The translations under genes and the position numbers were made by a program. From NCBI RefSeq assembly GCF_022867865.1, contig NZ_JALIEC010000001.1, positions 726,501 to 790,500 on the forward strand: a stretch of DNA of 64,000 nucleotides. Direction: 5' to 3'. This document shows, piece by piece, positions 37,111 through 44,906 of this stretch. A model generated the notes under the pieces. That model was not told the origin of the DNA, searched no databases, and was given only the letters and a program-made list of their open reading frames with translations. This DNA comes from Phaeobacter sp. J2-8. GTDB lineage: Bacteria > Pseudomonadota > Alphaproteobacteria > Rhodobacterales > Rhodobacteraceae. The stretch's first letter is position 1, and every line of letters begins with the position of its first letter.

Positions 37111-37649
37111 ATGGATATCACCCGGCGACATTTCACAATTGGTAGCGCGGCGCTGGTCGCGAGCTTCGCTTTGCCGAAGGTCGGATTTGCGGCGTCAAAC
37201 GGTCTTGGGCTTGCTGCGGGAAGTATCGGCAAATTGTCCGGGGCCTCTGGTGCAGCGCTGCGCCAGGGGGTGATGTCGGGGTTGGTGGTGACCAATGGCA
37301 CCGGCAAACCCATGGTGGCGCGGCTTTATGCGGCGCGCATCGTCGACGGGCGTGTGGCGGCAAATTCACATCACGCCCCTTTGAGGTGCCTGCGGGCAAG
37401 GCCAAATTCCCCGGCGATGATTTCTTTCCCGGTGACGACTTCTTTCCGGGGGATGATTTCTTTCCCGGCGATGACTTTTTCCCCGGTGATGATTTCGCGC
37501 CGGGCAAGGATGCGGCGGCGACCACGGCGGCAATCGGGCGCAAGACCCTGTCGCGTACCAAGTCGCAATCGGGTGTGGTCCTTGCGGTGTTCGCCGATGG
37601 CGGCGCGGCGACCGGCGGCGGATTTGTGATTGGCACCCAGCAGCGTTAG
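37111..37649 (+). CDS. Tat-exported protein with FPGDDF repeats, frame interrupted once
   Basis: I do not recognise this protein. It starts with a twin-arginine signal (MDITRRHFTIGSAALVASFALP) after a good AGGAAA site. The mature part begins around ASNGLGLAAGSIGKLSG. At 37362-37364 the frame shifts: AAA should probably be AAAA. After correction it reads VAAKFTSRPFEVPAGKAK, then five tandem FPGDDF units and APGKDAAATTAAIGRK, ending GGGFVIGTQQR; total 179 aa. The single missing A in a homopolymer suggests a read error. Acidic Pro-Gly-Asp-Asp turns could bind divalent metal, but that is speculation. The gene is isolated between recR and plsY, with its own ribosome site. Confidence 0.7.
37407..37496 (+). 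repeat. In-frame 18-bp tandem repeat, five units
   Basis: Encodes FPGDDF five times in a row in the Tat-exported protein. Synonymous differences between units (for example CCCGGC, CCCGGT, CCGGGG) show it is older than a recent slippage event, so the peptide repeat is under selection. Confidence 0.8.
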
Positions 37650-37683
37650 GCACGGAACGCAGCCGCGCCGGTTGGGGGCTGAT

Positions 37684-38292
37684 CTAGCCTTTCTTGCCGA
37701 TCCTGGGTTCCTGACCCTGCAAAATCCGGCTGATATTGGCGTGGTGGCGGATGAACACGATCACCGCCAGCACAGCGCAAAGCACCCAGATCGTTGAATA
37801 CCCCAACATCAATGCCCAGACCGGGGCCAATGCCGCTGCCAAAAGCGCCGAGGCCGAGGAAATGCGGGTCACTGCCGCGCCCAAGGCCCATGTGGCACAG
37901 GCCGCAAGTCCCACGGGAAAGGCCAGACCCAGCAGCAAACCCAAAAAGGTCGCCACGCCCTTGCCGCCCTTGAACCGCAACCAGATCGGGAAACAATGGC
38001 CCAAGAAGGCGCAGAGACCGGCAAGCTGTGCGGCATCTTCTGCGGCCAGGGCACGGGCGATCAGGACCGCCGCCGCCCCCTTGAAGGAATCGAGGATCAG
38101 GGTCGCCAATGCCGCTGGTTTGTTGCCGGTGCGCAGCACATTGGTCGCGCCGATATTGCCCGATCCGATCTGACGCAGATCGCCCAATCCCAGCGCGCGG
38201 GCAATCACAATGCCAAACGGGATCGACCCAAGAAGATAGCCGAGCACGGCCCAAAGGATAAGCCCGCTCAGGGCGGTTTCGAGCAGGGGCAT
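37684..38292 (-). CDS. plsY: Acyl-phosphate glycerol-3-phosphate acyltransferase PlsY
   Basis: A 202-aa inner-membrane enzyme that acylates glycerol-3-phosphate with acyl-phosphate, the first step of phospholipid synthesis. It shows the three conserved motifs: YLLGSIPFGIVIARALGLGDLRQIGSGNIGATN (motif 1, with GSGNIGATN), LRFKGGKGVATFLG (motif 2) and IFRHH-like VIVFIRHHANISRIL (motif 3). Five or more hydrophobic segments are visible. ATG at 38292 shares its A with the pyrC stop codon (TGATG), so it is the last gene of the pyr operon. Confidence 0.95.
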   Translation of the reverse strand: MPLLETALSGLILWAVLGYLLGSIPFGIVIARALGLGDLRQIGSGNIGATNVLRTGNKPAALATLILDSFKGAAAVLIARALAAEDAAQLAGLCAFLGHCFPIWLRFKGGKGVATFLGLLLGLAFPVGLAACATWALGAAVTRISSASALLAAALAPVWALMLGYSTIWVLCAVLAVIVFIRHHANISRILQGQEPRIGKKG

Positions 38293-39566
38293 CAAAGCTC
38301 TCCGAAAATGCAGGTGCCGCCGACAAGGGTGGACAAAACCCGCCCCTGCATCCGCGCACCATCAAAGGGGGTGTTTTTCGATTTTGACAGCAGCTTGGCA
38401 CGATCAAGCACAAAAGGCACATCAGGATCAAACAGCACCAGATCGCCGGGCGCACCGACGGCGAGGCGCCCGGAGTCCAGCCCCAGACGTCGGGCCGGGT
38501 TCAGGCTGAGCGCGCGAAACAGCTGCGGCAGGGACAGATCGCCGGAATGCACCAGACGCAGCGCCGCAGGCAGCAGCGTTTCCAGCGCCACCGCACCCGA
38601 GGCCGCTTCTTCAAACGGCAGGCGTTTGCTTTCTTCGTCCTGCGGTGTGTGCATCGAGGAAATGATGTCGATCAGCCCATCGCGCAGCGCCGCGATCACC
38701 GCCTGTCGGTCATCTTCGCTGCGCAGTGGCGGCTTCAGTTTGAAGAAGGTGCGGTAATCGGCGATGTCCAATTCATTCAAGGTCAGATGGTGGAGCGAGA
38801 CCCCAGCCGTGACATCCAGCCCATTGCGCTTGGCGCGATCCAGCGCGGGCAGGGCGCGGGCGGTGGTGATCTGGTCGAAATGGACGCGGGCGCCGGTCAT
38901 CTCGACCAATGCAATATCGCGATCCAGCCCCATGCGTTCCGCCATGGATGACACCGCAGGCAGCCCCCGCAGCGAGGCGAATTTGCCCGAAGTTGCAACC
39001 GCGCCCGCCGACAGAACGGGTTCCTGCGGGTGCAGCATCACCAGCGCATCCAGTGACCTTGCATAGGTCAAGGCGCGGGTCAGCACCTTGGTGTTGGTGA
39101 CCACGGCGTCGCAATCGGAAAAGGCCACCGCGCCGGCATCCAGCAGGAAGCCGATTTCCGCCATTTCACGGCCCTGTCGCCCCTTGGTCAAGGCCGCCAT
39201 GTGCAACACATTGATCGCGGCGTCGGATGCCGCCCGGCGGGCCACAAATTCCAGCGTTTCGGGGCTGTCGATCACCGGATCCGTATCGGGCCGGGTCACG
39301 ATGGTGGTCACCCCTCCGGCTGCGGCGGCACGCCCGGCCGAGGCATAGCTTTCCTTGTGCCGCTCACCCGGTTCGCAAACCTTGACGCCGATGTCGACGA
39401 TGCCGGGCGCCAGACATTTGCCCCGGCAATCCACCACTTTATCGGCCCCTTGCGGGGCTTCTTCGGTGGAACCGACGGCGGTGATCACACCATCGGAAAG
39501 ATGCACCCAGCCGTGGGTTTCCGTGCCCGCCTCCGGGTCGATCAAACGTGCATTTTGCAGAAGCAA
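38292..39566 (-). CDS. pyrC: Dihydroorotase-like protein, probably non-catalytic (PyrC', partner of PyrB)
   Basis: A 424-aa protein of the class I dihydroorotase family by overall sequence (for example LAPGIVDIGVKVCEPGERHKES and ESKRLPFEEAASGAVALETLLPAALRL). The metal-binding motif DxHxHxR of active enzymes is replaced by DIGVKVC, and the later catalytic Asp-His pair DHAPH is replaced by SMHTP. Such pseudo-dihydroorotases (PyrC' or PyrX) are known to form a complex with long-type PyrB in Pseudomonas and relatives and are needed for its assembly. Here the gene lies in the same operon as pyrB, which supports that role. An active dihydroorotase should be encoded elsewhere. The gene's stop overlaps plsY. 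Family call is firm; the non-catalytic reading is based on missing residues. Confidence 0.88.
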   Translation of the reverse strand: MLLQNARLIDPEAGTETHGWVHLSDGVITAVGSTEEAPQGADKVVDCRGKCLAPGIVDIGVKVCEPGERHKESYASAGRAAAAGGVTTIVTRPDTDPVIDSPETLEFVARRAASDAAINVLHMAALTKGRQGREMAEIGFLLDAGAVAFSDCDAVVTNTKVLTRALTYARSLDALVMLHPQEPVLSAGAVATSGKFASLRGLPAVSSMAERMGLDRDIALVEMTGARVHFDQITTARALPALDRAKRNGLDVTAGVSLHHLTLNELDIADYRTFFKLKPPLRSEDDRQAVIAALRDGLIDIISSMHTPQDEESKRLPFEEAASGAVALETLLPAALRLVHSGDLSLPQLFRALSLNPARRLGLDSGRLAVGAPGDLVLFDPDVPFVLDRAKLLSKSKNTPFDGARMQGRVLSTLVGGTCIFGEL

Positions 39567-39617
39567 GTCGTCATTGGCGTGGCCTCATGTCACAAGGGCA
39601 GGATGTGTGATCGTTCT

Positions 39618-39719
39618 TCATCCCGCGATCCAGACCATGACAGCAACCAGCGCGAACATCACCAGCAGCGCCACCATTGCGACGCGGCCTGACATTTTCG
39701 GATCTTTAGGCTCTTGCAT
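39618..39719 (-). CDS. 33-aa single-pass membrane microprotein
   Basis: A short frame (MQEPKDPKMSGRVAMVALLV and so on, ending MVWIAG) with one hydrophobic helix. It starts inside the last 14 bases of the upstream gene, with AAAGG eight bases before its ATG, and its stop lies about 50 bases before the pyrC ATG. It is too short for standard gene calls. The hydrophobic design, good ribosome site and tight operon position argue that it is real. Function unknown; homologs in related pyr operons would settle it. Confidence 0.55.
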   Translation of the reverse strand: MQEPKDPKMSGRVAMVALLVMFALVAVMVWIAG

Positions 39720-40239
39720 CCTGGTCCCTTTGGATTTCAGTCATCATTTTCAAAACGTCGCGGGCATCGTGAAGACGTTCAAATCCGATATCGACGCGGC
39801 GACTGCCGTTCTTGGTGCGGCGGTGTTCCTGGGCGAACCACACGGACCCCGGTTGGCCATCGGCCAATCGCAAGGGCGTGTCGGGCAATATCGGATAGCT
39901 GTTCAGCGATTTGCCTTTGAAGGCCAGGGCCGTGGCAACAAAAGCCCGTTCGTTTGTCAGCGTGTACCATGTGTGGCGGCGGCGATAGGTCGGCCAGGCC
40001 AACGCATGCAGCGTGATCGCAATCCCGACCGAAAAATGGATCAACCCGAACATCCAGAACCCGCTTGGGCCACGTGACGCCATCAGCATCCAGAAAAGCG
40101 CAAACCCGGCAAAAGCGGCACCGAACAACGCCTGCGCAATTTGGCCGCCAGTTATGGTAAAAGCCGGATCGGGGCGGCCCTGCCAAAGAATGGTTTCACT
40201 GTCGTTCAGTATATTTTCCCATCCCGGCGCGTCGGTCAT
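39706..40239 (-). CDS. Membrane protein of unknown function in the pyr operon, PH-like
   Basis: A 177-aa protein with two adjacent hydrophobic helices (ALFGAAFAGFALFWMLMA and GFWMFGLIHFSVGIAITLHALA) in the first half. The opening NDSETILWQGRPDPAF and later YTLTNERAFVATALAFKGKSLNSYPI resemble bacterial PH-domain (YdbT-like) membrane proteins, in which a TxxR/YxLTNxR turn is typical. The soluble C-terminal half is Arg- and Lys-rich. It overlaps the upstream gene by one base (TGATG) and the downstream microprotein by 14. Co-expression with pyrimidine genes does not reveal its role. Confidence 0.75.
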   Translation of the reverse strand: MTDAPGWENILNDSETILWQGRPDPAFTITGGQIAQALFGAAFAGFALFWMLMASRGPSGFWMFGLIHFSVGIAITLHALAWPTYRRRHTWYTLTNERAFVATALAFKGKSLNSYPILPDTPLRLADGQPGSVWFAQEHRRTKNGSRRVDIGFERLHDARDVLKMMTEIQRDQDARA

Positions 40240-40775
40240 CAGGCGACTCCGACCAGAAACGCCAGGATGATGACCGCAACGGCCAAAGCGACAATCACCC
40301 CCGCGTTCAGGCGATTGGGGGCTATGGGGGCGGATACCGGGGCGGCGATCACTGTCGTGTCGGCGGCCGCGGCGCGCGGTTTTTCCAACGGCACCTTGTC
40401 CGTGGCTTCCCCAAAAGTCGCGATCCAGCGCAGCGGGTTTGCCACCCGCAGCGATTGCCCCAGACCTTCGAACGCAGCCGAACGCATGACAACCACCCGG
40501 CCTTTGACACGGTCCAGTTGGGCGCGGTGCGGGGCCAGTTCTTCTTCTGCGATACCGTGGCCATCAGCCAGATATTCGGCCAATGGCAGGCCCGAGAGAT
40601 CATTCATGTCAAACAGGTCGATATGGTCGGGGTCCAGTGTGGTGGCCCCGGTCATTTTGGTCATGCCAAGGGCATTGTCGTCCAAAAGCGGCTCTGCCTC
40701 CTCAAGCGGCAGGTCGAGCGTGAAGACACGCACCAACCCATGTTCGCCCAAGGGAATGTCGAGCCGGTCGCTCAT
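40239..40775 (-). CDS. Tail-anchored protein of unknown function in the pyr operon
   Basis: A 178-aa protein. About 145 soluble residues come first ([31 protein letters not shown]..., then [19 protein letters not shown]) and a C-terminal transmembrane helix ends it ([21 protein letters not shown]). No known motif. It starts with the ATGA overlap of the pyrB stop and in turn overlaps the next gene by one base, so translation of the whole operon is coupled. Conservation of this pair with pyrB-pyrC should be checked in other Rhodobacteraceae. Confidence 0.75.
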   Translation of the reverse strand: MSDRLDIPLGEHGLVRVFTLDLPLEEAEPLLDDNALGMTKMTGATTLDPDHIDLFDMNDLSGLPLAEYLADGHGIAEEELAPHRAQLDRVKGRVVVMRSAAFEGLGQSLRVANPLRWIATFGEATDKVPLEKPRAAAADTTVIAAPVSAPIAPNRLNAGVIVALAVAVIILAFLVGVA

Positions 40776-41747
40776 GCGAGGGTTCCCGGTGCCGTGCTTC
40801 CGGCCAAGGCATCCTGTTGCGCACCACTATGGTTGCGCACCAGAAGGTCCATTGCCGCCATGCGCACCGCGACGCCCATTTCGACCTGTTCCTGAATCAC
40901 CGACCGGTTGATGTCATCCGCGATATCGCCGTCAATTTCGACGCCGCGGTTCATTGGTCCCGGGTGCATCACGATGGCATCGGGTTTGGCGTGGCTCAGC
41001 TTGTCCGCGTCGAGGCCATAGCGGTGGTAATATTCCCGTTCCGACGGGATGAACCCGCCGTCCATGCGTTCACGCTGTAATCGCAGCATCATGACGACAT
41101 CCACGTCCTGAAGACCTTCGCGCATGTTGTCATAAACCTCGACCCCGAAATCGGCAAAGCCCGCAGGCACCAATGTTGGTGGCCCGACAAGGCGGACGCG
41201 GTTTTCCATCTTGCCCAGCAGCAAGATATTGGACCGTGCCACGCGGGAATGGGCAATGTCGCCACATATTGCGATGTTCAACCGATGCAGCCGCCCCTTG
41301 GCGCGGCGAATGGTCAGCGCATCCAGAAGCGCCTGGGTCGGATGTTCGTGTCGCCCGTCGCCCGCATTCAGCACCGCGCAATTGACCTTTTGCGCCAGAA
41401 GATCCACCGCGCCCGACTGGGGATGGCGCACGACCAGCAGGTCAGGGTGCATGGCGTTCAGCGTCAAAGCGGTGTCAATCAGGGTCTCGCCCTTTTTGAT
41501 CGACGAGGCCTGCATCGCCATGTTCATCACATCCGCGCCAAGGCGTTTGCAGGCCAGTTCGAAACTGGCCTGGGTGCGAGTCTGAATTTTCAAAGAACAT
41601 GTTGATCTGGGTGCGTCCGGCCAGCGCGTCGCCATGGCGCTTTTCCCGGTTCAGACGCACGTAATCATCCGCGAGATCCAGCAGGGTTGTGATCTCGGTT
41701 GGATGGAGCGGCTCGATGCCTAGAAGATGGCGTTGGGTAAAGGTCAT
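40772..41747 (-). CDS. pyrB: Aspartate carbamoyltransferase catalytic subunit, frame interrupted once
   Basis: Catalyses carbamoyl-aspartate formation, the first committed step of pyrimidine synthesis. The first frame (from 41747) gives [30 protein letters not shown] and NMFFENS, then shifts at about 41581-41585. The second resumes with [21 protein letters not shown], where STRT is the carbamoyl-phosphate-binding motif. It continues with the HPTQALLD motif, [15 protein letters not shown] and [14 protein letters not shown]. Deleting one base restores [14 protein letters not shown] and 324 aa, in line with family length. A single insertion in an essential pathway gene suggests a sequence error. 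It is first in an operon with two membrane proteins, a microprotein, pyrC' and plsY. Confidence 0.92.
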
Positions 41748-41834
41748 GCCTGCTCCTGCCTGAGTGTCGGGGTTGGTTATATGGGGCGTCGCGGGTGCGT
41801 TCAATGGGGGCGCATGCGGCTGGCGGTCGGATTT

Positions 41835-41856
41835 GCGTATTTTTAAAGAGAAGAAG
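41835..41856 (+). repeat. Possible degenerate GGGATATTT-type element, copy F
   Basis: GCGTATTTTTAAAGAGAAG followed by AAG resembles the right half of copies B and C but lacks the GC hairpin. It is in the divergent region upstream of pyrB and the UDG-like gene. Weak similarity. Confidence 0.3.
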
Positions 41857-41903
41857 CGGAGGGACATTTCCCTTTGATGCGGGGGGCGCTAGGGTATCGG
41901 GTG

Positions 41904-42680
41904 ATGGAATATCACGAACATATCGCCCTGCGCGCGGCGCTTGACTGGCAGATCGAGGCCGGTGTGCTGGATGCTATCGGGGACGACCCGGTGGATCGTT
42001 ACGCTGTCGTGCCGGCGCAGACGCCAAAGACGCCTGCAAAGGCGGATGCGGCGGCTGGTCGAACAGGACCGGTTGCGGTGGCGCCAAAAGCCGATGATCC
42101 GGTGGCAGAGGCCCAGCGGATTGCAAAATCTGCGCCAGATCTGGCGGGGTTGGCGGCGGCACTGGCGGCGTTCGAGCGCTGCGATCTGAAACGGGGTGCC
42201 CGCAATCTGGTATTTGCCGATGGCACAGCCGGGGCGTCTGTGATGTTGATTGGCGGCGCGCCGAGCCGCGAGGAAGACCGGGCAGGTCAGCCATTTGTTG
42301 GACGTGCCGGGCATTTGCTGGATCTGATGCTGGCGGCGATCGGATTGGGGCGCGACAGCGCCTATTTGGCCATGACCCTGCCCTGGCGCCCCCGGAGCAG
42401 TGGCGCAACCCCGGCCGAGGTGGCGATGCTGCGCCCCTTTGTGGCGCGACATGTTGCGCTGGCCCAGCCGGATGTCGTGATCTTGATGGGCAGTGTCGCC
42501 TGCGAGATCGGTCTGGGGCGGGGCGGTCTTTCCCGTCAGCGCGGCACATGGAGCGAGGCTTATGGCAAACCTGCCTTGCCGATGTATGCGCCAGAGGATT
42601 TGTTGAAACAGCCACGGCTGAAGCGCGAGGCCTGGGCCGATCTTTTGTCGCTGAAAGCGCGCCTGGACCAAGGAACATGA
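41904..42680 (+). CDS. Uracil-DNA glycosylase superfamily protein with altered active site
   Basis: A 258-aa protein related to family 4 uracil-DNA glycosylases: CDLKRGARNLVFADG, the motif region MLIGGAPSREEDRAGQPFVGRAGHLLD and RPFVARHVALAQPDVVILMG. However, the catalytic GEAPG motif reads GGAPS, and the C-terminal HPAYLL motif reads YAPEDLL, so the key Glu and His are missing. About 80 N-terminal residues are an Ala/Pro-rich spacer. I infer either a non-catalytic DNA-binding relative or a changed specificity. The start at 41904 begins MEYHEHIALRAALDWQ, the usual family opening in Rhodobacteraceae as I recall it. The stop lies one base from moaB, so the two are co-transcribed. Confidence 0.8.
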   Translation: MEYHEHIALRAALDWQIEAGVLDAIGDDPVDRYAVVPAQTPKTPAKADAAAGRTGPVAVAPKADDPVAEAQRIAKSAPDLAGLAAALAAFERCDLKRGARNLVFADGTAGASVMLIGGAPSREEDRAGQPFVGRAGHLLDLMLAAIGLGRDSAYLAMTLPWRPRSSGATPAEVAMLRPFVARHVALAQPDVVILMGSVACEIGLGRGGLSRQRGTWSEAYGKPALPMYAPEDLLKQPRLKREAWADLLSLKARLDQGT

Positions 42681-42681
42681 C

Positions 42682-43224
42682 ATGAGCCGCAATGACGCCC
42701 CGCGCGACTTTATCCCGGTGCGGATTGCGGTGCTGACCGTGTCCGACAGCCGCGGTCTGGCCGAAGACCGGTCAGGCGATGTATTGGCGGGCCGGATCGA
42801 CGCGGCCGGGCATGTGCTGGCGGCGCGGCATATCCTGCCGGATGAACGTGATCAGATCGCCGCGCAGCTGCGCGTCTGGTGTCAGGATCCTGAAATCGAT
42901 GTTGTGATCTCGACCGGGGGGACCGGGTTGACCGGGCGGGATGTCACGGTCGAGGCCCACCGTGATGTCTATGAAAAAGAGATCGAGGCTTTTGCCACTG
43001 TGTTCACAATCGTGTCGATGAAGAAAATCGGCACCTCTGCGGTCCAGAGCCGGGCCACCGGCGGCGTGGCCAACGGCACATATCTTTTTGCGCTGCCGGG
43101 ATCGCCAGGGGCCTGCAAGGATGCTTGGGATGAAATTCTGGGCGCACAATTGGACTATCGGCATTTGCCTTGTAACTTTGTCGAGATATTTCCACGATTG
43201 AGCGAGAAACTGCGACGGAAATAG
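42682..43224 (+). CDS. moaB: Molybdenum cofactor biosynthesis protein B
   Basis: A 180-aa MoaB/MogA-type protein that acts at the molybdopterin adenylation step. The central motif STGGTGLTGRDVTVEA and the loop SMKKIGTSAVQSRATGGVANGTYLFALPGSPGACKDAWD contain the active-site residues. A downstream HLPCNFVEIFPRLSEK block ends the domain. It follows the UDG-like gene with one base between stop and start. Length is typical. Confidence 0.93.
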   Translation: MSRNDAPRDFIPVRIAVLTVSDSRGLAEDRSGDVLAGRIDAAGHVLAARHILPDERDQIAAQLRVWCQDPEIDVVISTGGTGLTGRDVTVEAHRDVYEKEIEAFATVFTIVSMKKIGTSAVQSRATGGVANGTYLFALPGSPGACKDAWDEILGAQLDYRHLPCNFVEIFPRLSEKLRRK

Positions 43225-43315
43225 TCGAAGGTTCCGTATCACTGTTGCGGTGTCGCGCTGTTGTTGTTGGCGGGATGCGGGACAAATTTGTTTGAACCAC
43301 ATAAGGATGTCGCGG

Positions 43316-44821
43316 ATGCGGTTCCTTCGTCAGAGCCTTTCTGGGTTGTTCCTGTTGTCCGTTACCCTGGGCTTGTTGGTCTATGCGGGCACCTTGGTGC
43401 GCGAGGCCGTTGAAGCCCGGCTGAGCCAGGAGCCGCGTGTCCCGCGGGTGAGAGAGCGTATCTTTGCCGTCAATGTGGTGCGGGCCGATCCCCAGACGCT
43501 GACACCGGTTCTGACCGCATTTGGCGCGGTGCAAAGCCGCCGCGAGCTGGAAGTGCGCGCCGCCACCGCCGGTCAGATCGTCGAATTGGCCGAAGGTTTC
43601 GAAGAGGGCGGTCATGTCGAGGAGGGCCAGTTTCTGGTCCAGATTGACCCCGGTGATGCGCAATTGGCCCTGGACCGGGTGAATTCCGATATTCTGGATG
43701 CCGAGGCGGAAACACGCGAAGCGGATGCCGCGCTGGTCCTTGCACGGGACGAATTGTCTGCCGCAAGAGAGCAGGCCGCGCTGCGCGAAACCGCATATGC
43801 ACGGCAAAAGGATTTGCTGGACCGTGGGGTTGGCACCGCCGCCAGTGTTGAAACTGCGGAATTGGCGGCATCCTCGGCACGTCAGGCCGTTCTGACACGG
43901 CGTCAGGCCGTGGCGCAGGCAGAAAGCCGCGTCAGCCAGGCCGCGACAGCGCGCGAACGCGCCGGGATAGCCCAGGCCGAGGCCCAGCGCAGATTGGCCG
44001 ACACCCGCATTACGGCGCGGTTCAGTGGCACCCTGAGCGAGGTGAATGCCATCGAAGGGCGGTTGGTGTCGAACAACGAACAATTGGCGCGACTGGTCGA
44101 TCCCGATGCGCTTGAGGTGTCGTTCCGGGTGTCGACCTCGCAATATGCGCGGTTGATCGGCGATGGCGGGCGGCTGACCAATGCGCCGGTGCGGGCCACG
44201 TTGGATGTGCTGGGCACCGGGTTGGTGGGCGAAGGCACGCTGGTGCGCGATTCCGCAGCGGTGGGCGAGGGCCAGACCGGACGATTGCTGTTTGCGCGGC
44301 TGGATGTGGCCAAAGGCATGAAGCCCGGCGATTTTGTCACCGTCGAAATAGAAGAGCCGCCGCTGGACCAGGTGGTGCGGTTGCCGTCATCGGCGCTGGA
44401 TGCTGCGGGTAGGGTTCTGGTTCTCGGCGACGAAGACCGGTTGGAGGAAATGGCCGTGACCTTGTTGCGGCGACAGGGCGATGATGTGCTGGTGCGCGCG
44501 GACGGACTTGGCGGGCGCGATGTTGTGGCCGAGCGCACGCCGTTGCTGGGCGCGGGTATCAAGGTGCGCGCGCTGCGCCCCGGTACAGGCCAGACCACTG
44601 ACCAGACCACAGGCGCAGAACCGGCTTCGCAGGCGTCAGCGCGGCCCGAAGAACCAGAGCTGCTGGAACTGACCGAAGAACGCAAAGCCAGAATTCGCGC
44701 CTTTGTCGAAACCAATGACCGGATGCCGAAAGAGGCCAAGGAACGGCTTCTGGCGCAGCTTGATCAACCCAGAATGCCCGCCAATGTGGTGCGCCGCATC
44801 GAGGCCCGGATGGGGGGCTAG
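43316..44821 (+). CDS. RND efflux periplasmic adaptor (membrane fusion protein)
   Basis: A 501-aa protein with an N-terminal membrane anchor (LSGLFLLSVTLGLLVYAGTLV). The lipoyl half motif is VRAATAGQIVELAEGFEEGGHVEEGQFLVQIDP, followed by a long Ala/Arg-rich alpha-helical hairpin (about residues 120-230) with heptad pattern. A beta-barrel region (DTRITARFSGTLSEVNAIEGRLVSNNEQLARLVDP) follows, and a C-terminal extension of about 75 residues ends VRRIEARMGG. It links an inner-membrane RND pump to an outer-membrane channel. The pump gene follows after 85 bp. The start at 43316 has AAGG nine bases upstream; an ATG nine bases earlier is possible. Confidence 0.9.
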   Translation: MRFLRQSLSGLFLLSVTLGLLVYAGTLVREAVEARLSQEPRVPRVRERIFAVNVVRADPQTLTPVLTAFGAVQSRRELEVRAATAGQIVELAEGFEEGGHVEEGQFLVQIDPGDAQLALDRVNSDILDAEAETREADAALVLARDELSAAREQAALRETAYARQKDLLDRGVGTAASVETAELAASSARQAVLTRRQAVAQAESRVSQAATARERAGIAQAEAQRRLADTRITARFSGTLSEVNAIEGRLVSNNEQLARLVDPDALEVSFRVSTSQYARLIGDGGRLTNAPVRATLDVLGTGLVGEGTLVRDSAAVGEGQTGRLLFARLDVAKGMKPGDFVTVEIEEPPLDQVVRLPSSALDAAGRVLVLGDEDRLEEMAVTLLRRQGDDVLVRADGLGGRDVVAERTPLLGAGIKVRALRPGTGQTTDQTTGAEPASQASARPEEPELLELTEERKARIRAFVETNDRMPKEAKERLLAQLDQPRMPANVVRRIEARMGG

Positions 44822-44906
44822 GGCCATGAAAAACGCCCTTTTCCTCCGCGTGCCCCGATCCGCCGGAACCTTGAAAAACTGACCCTTCGTCTCTCGGAGA
44901 TCTGAT

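Noticed and set aside
37133-37636. Minus-strand frame with PGKKSS repeats
   Set aside because: It is the antisense image of the FPGDDF repeats; the plus strand has the Tat signal and ribosome site.
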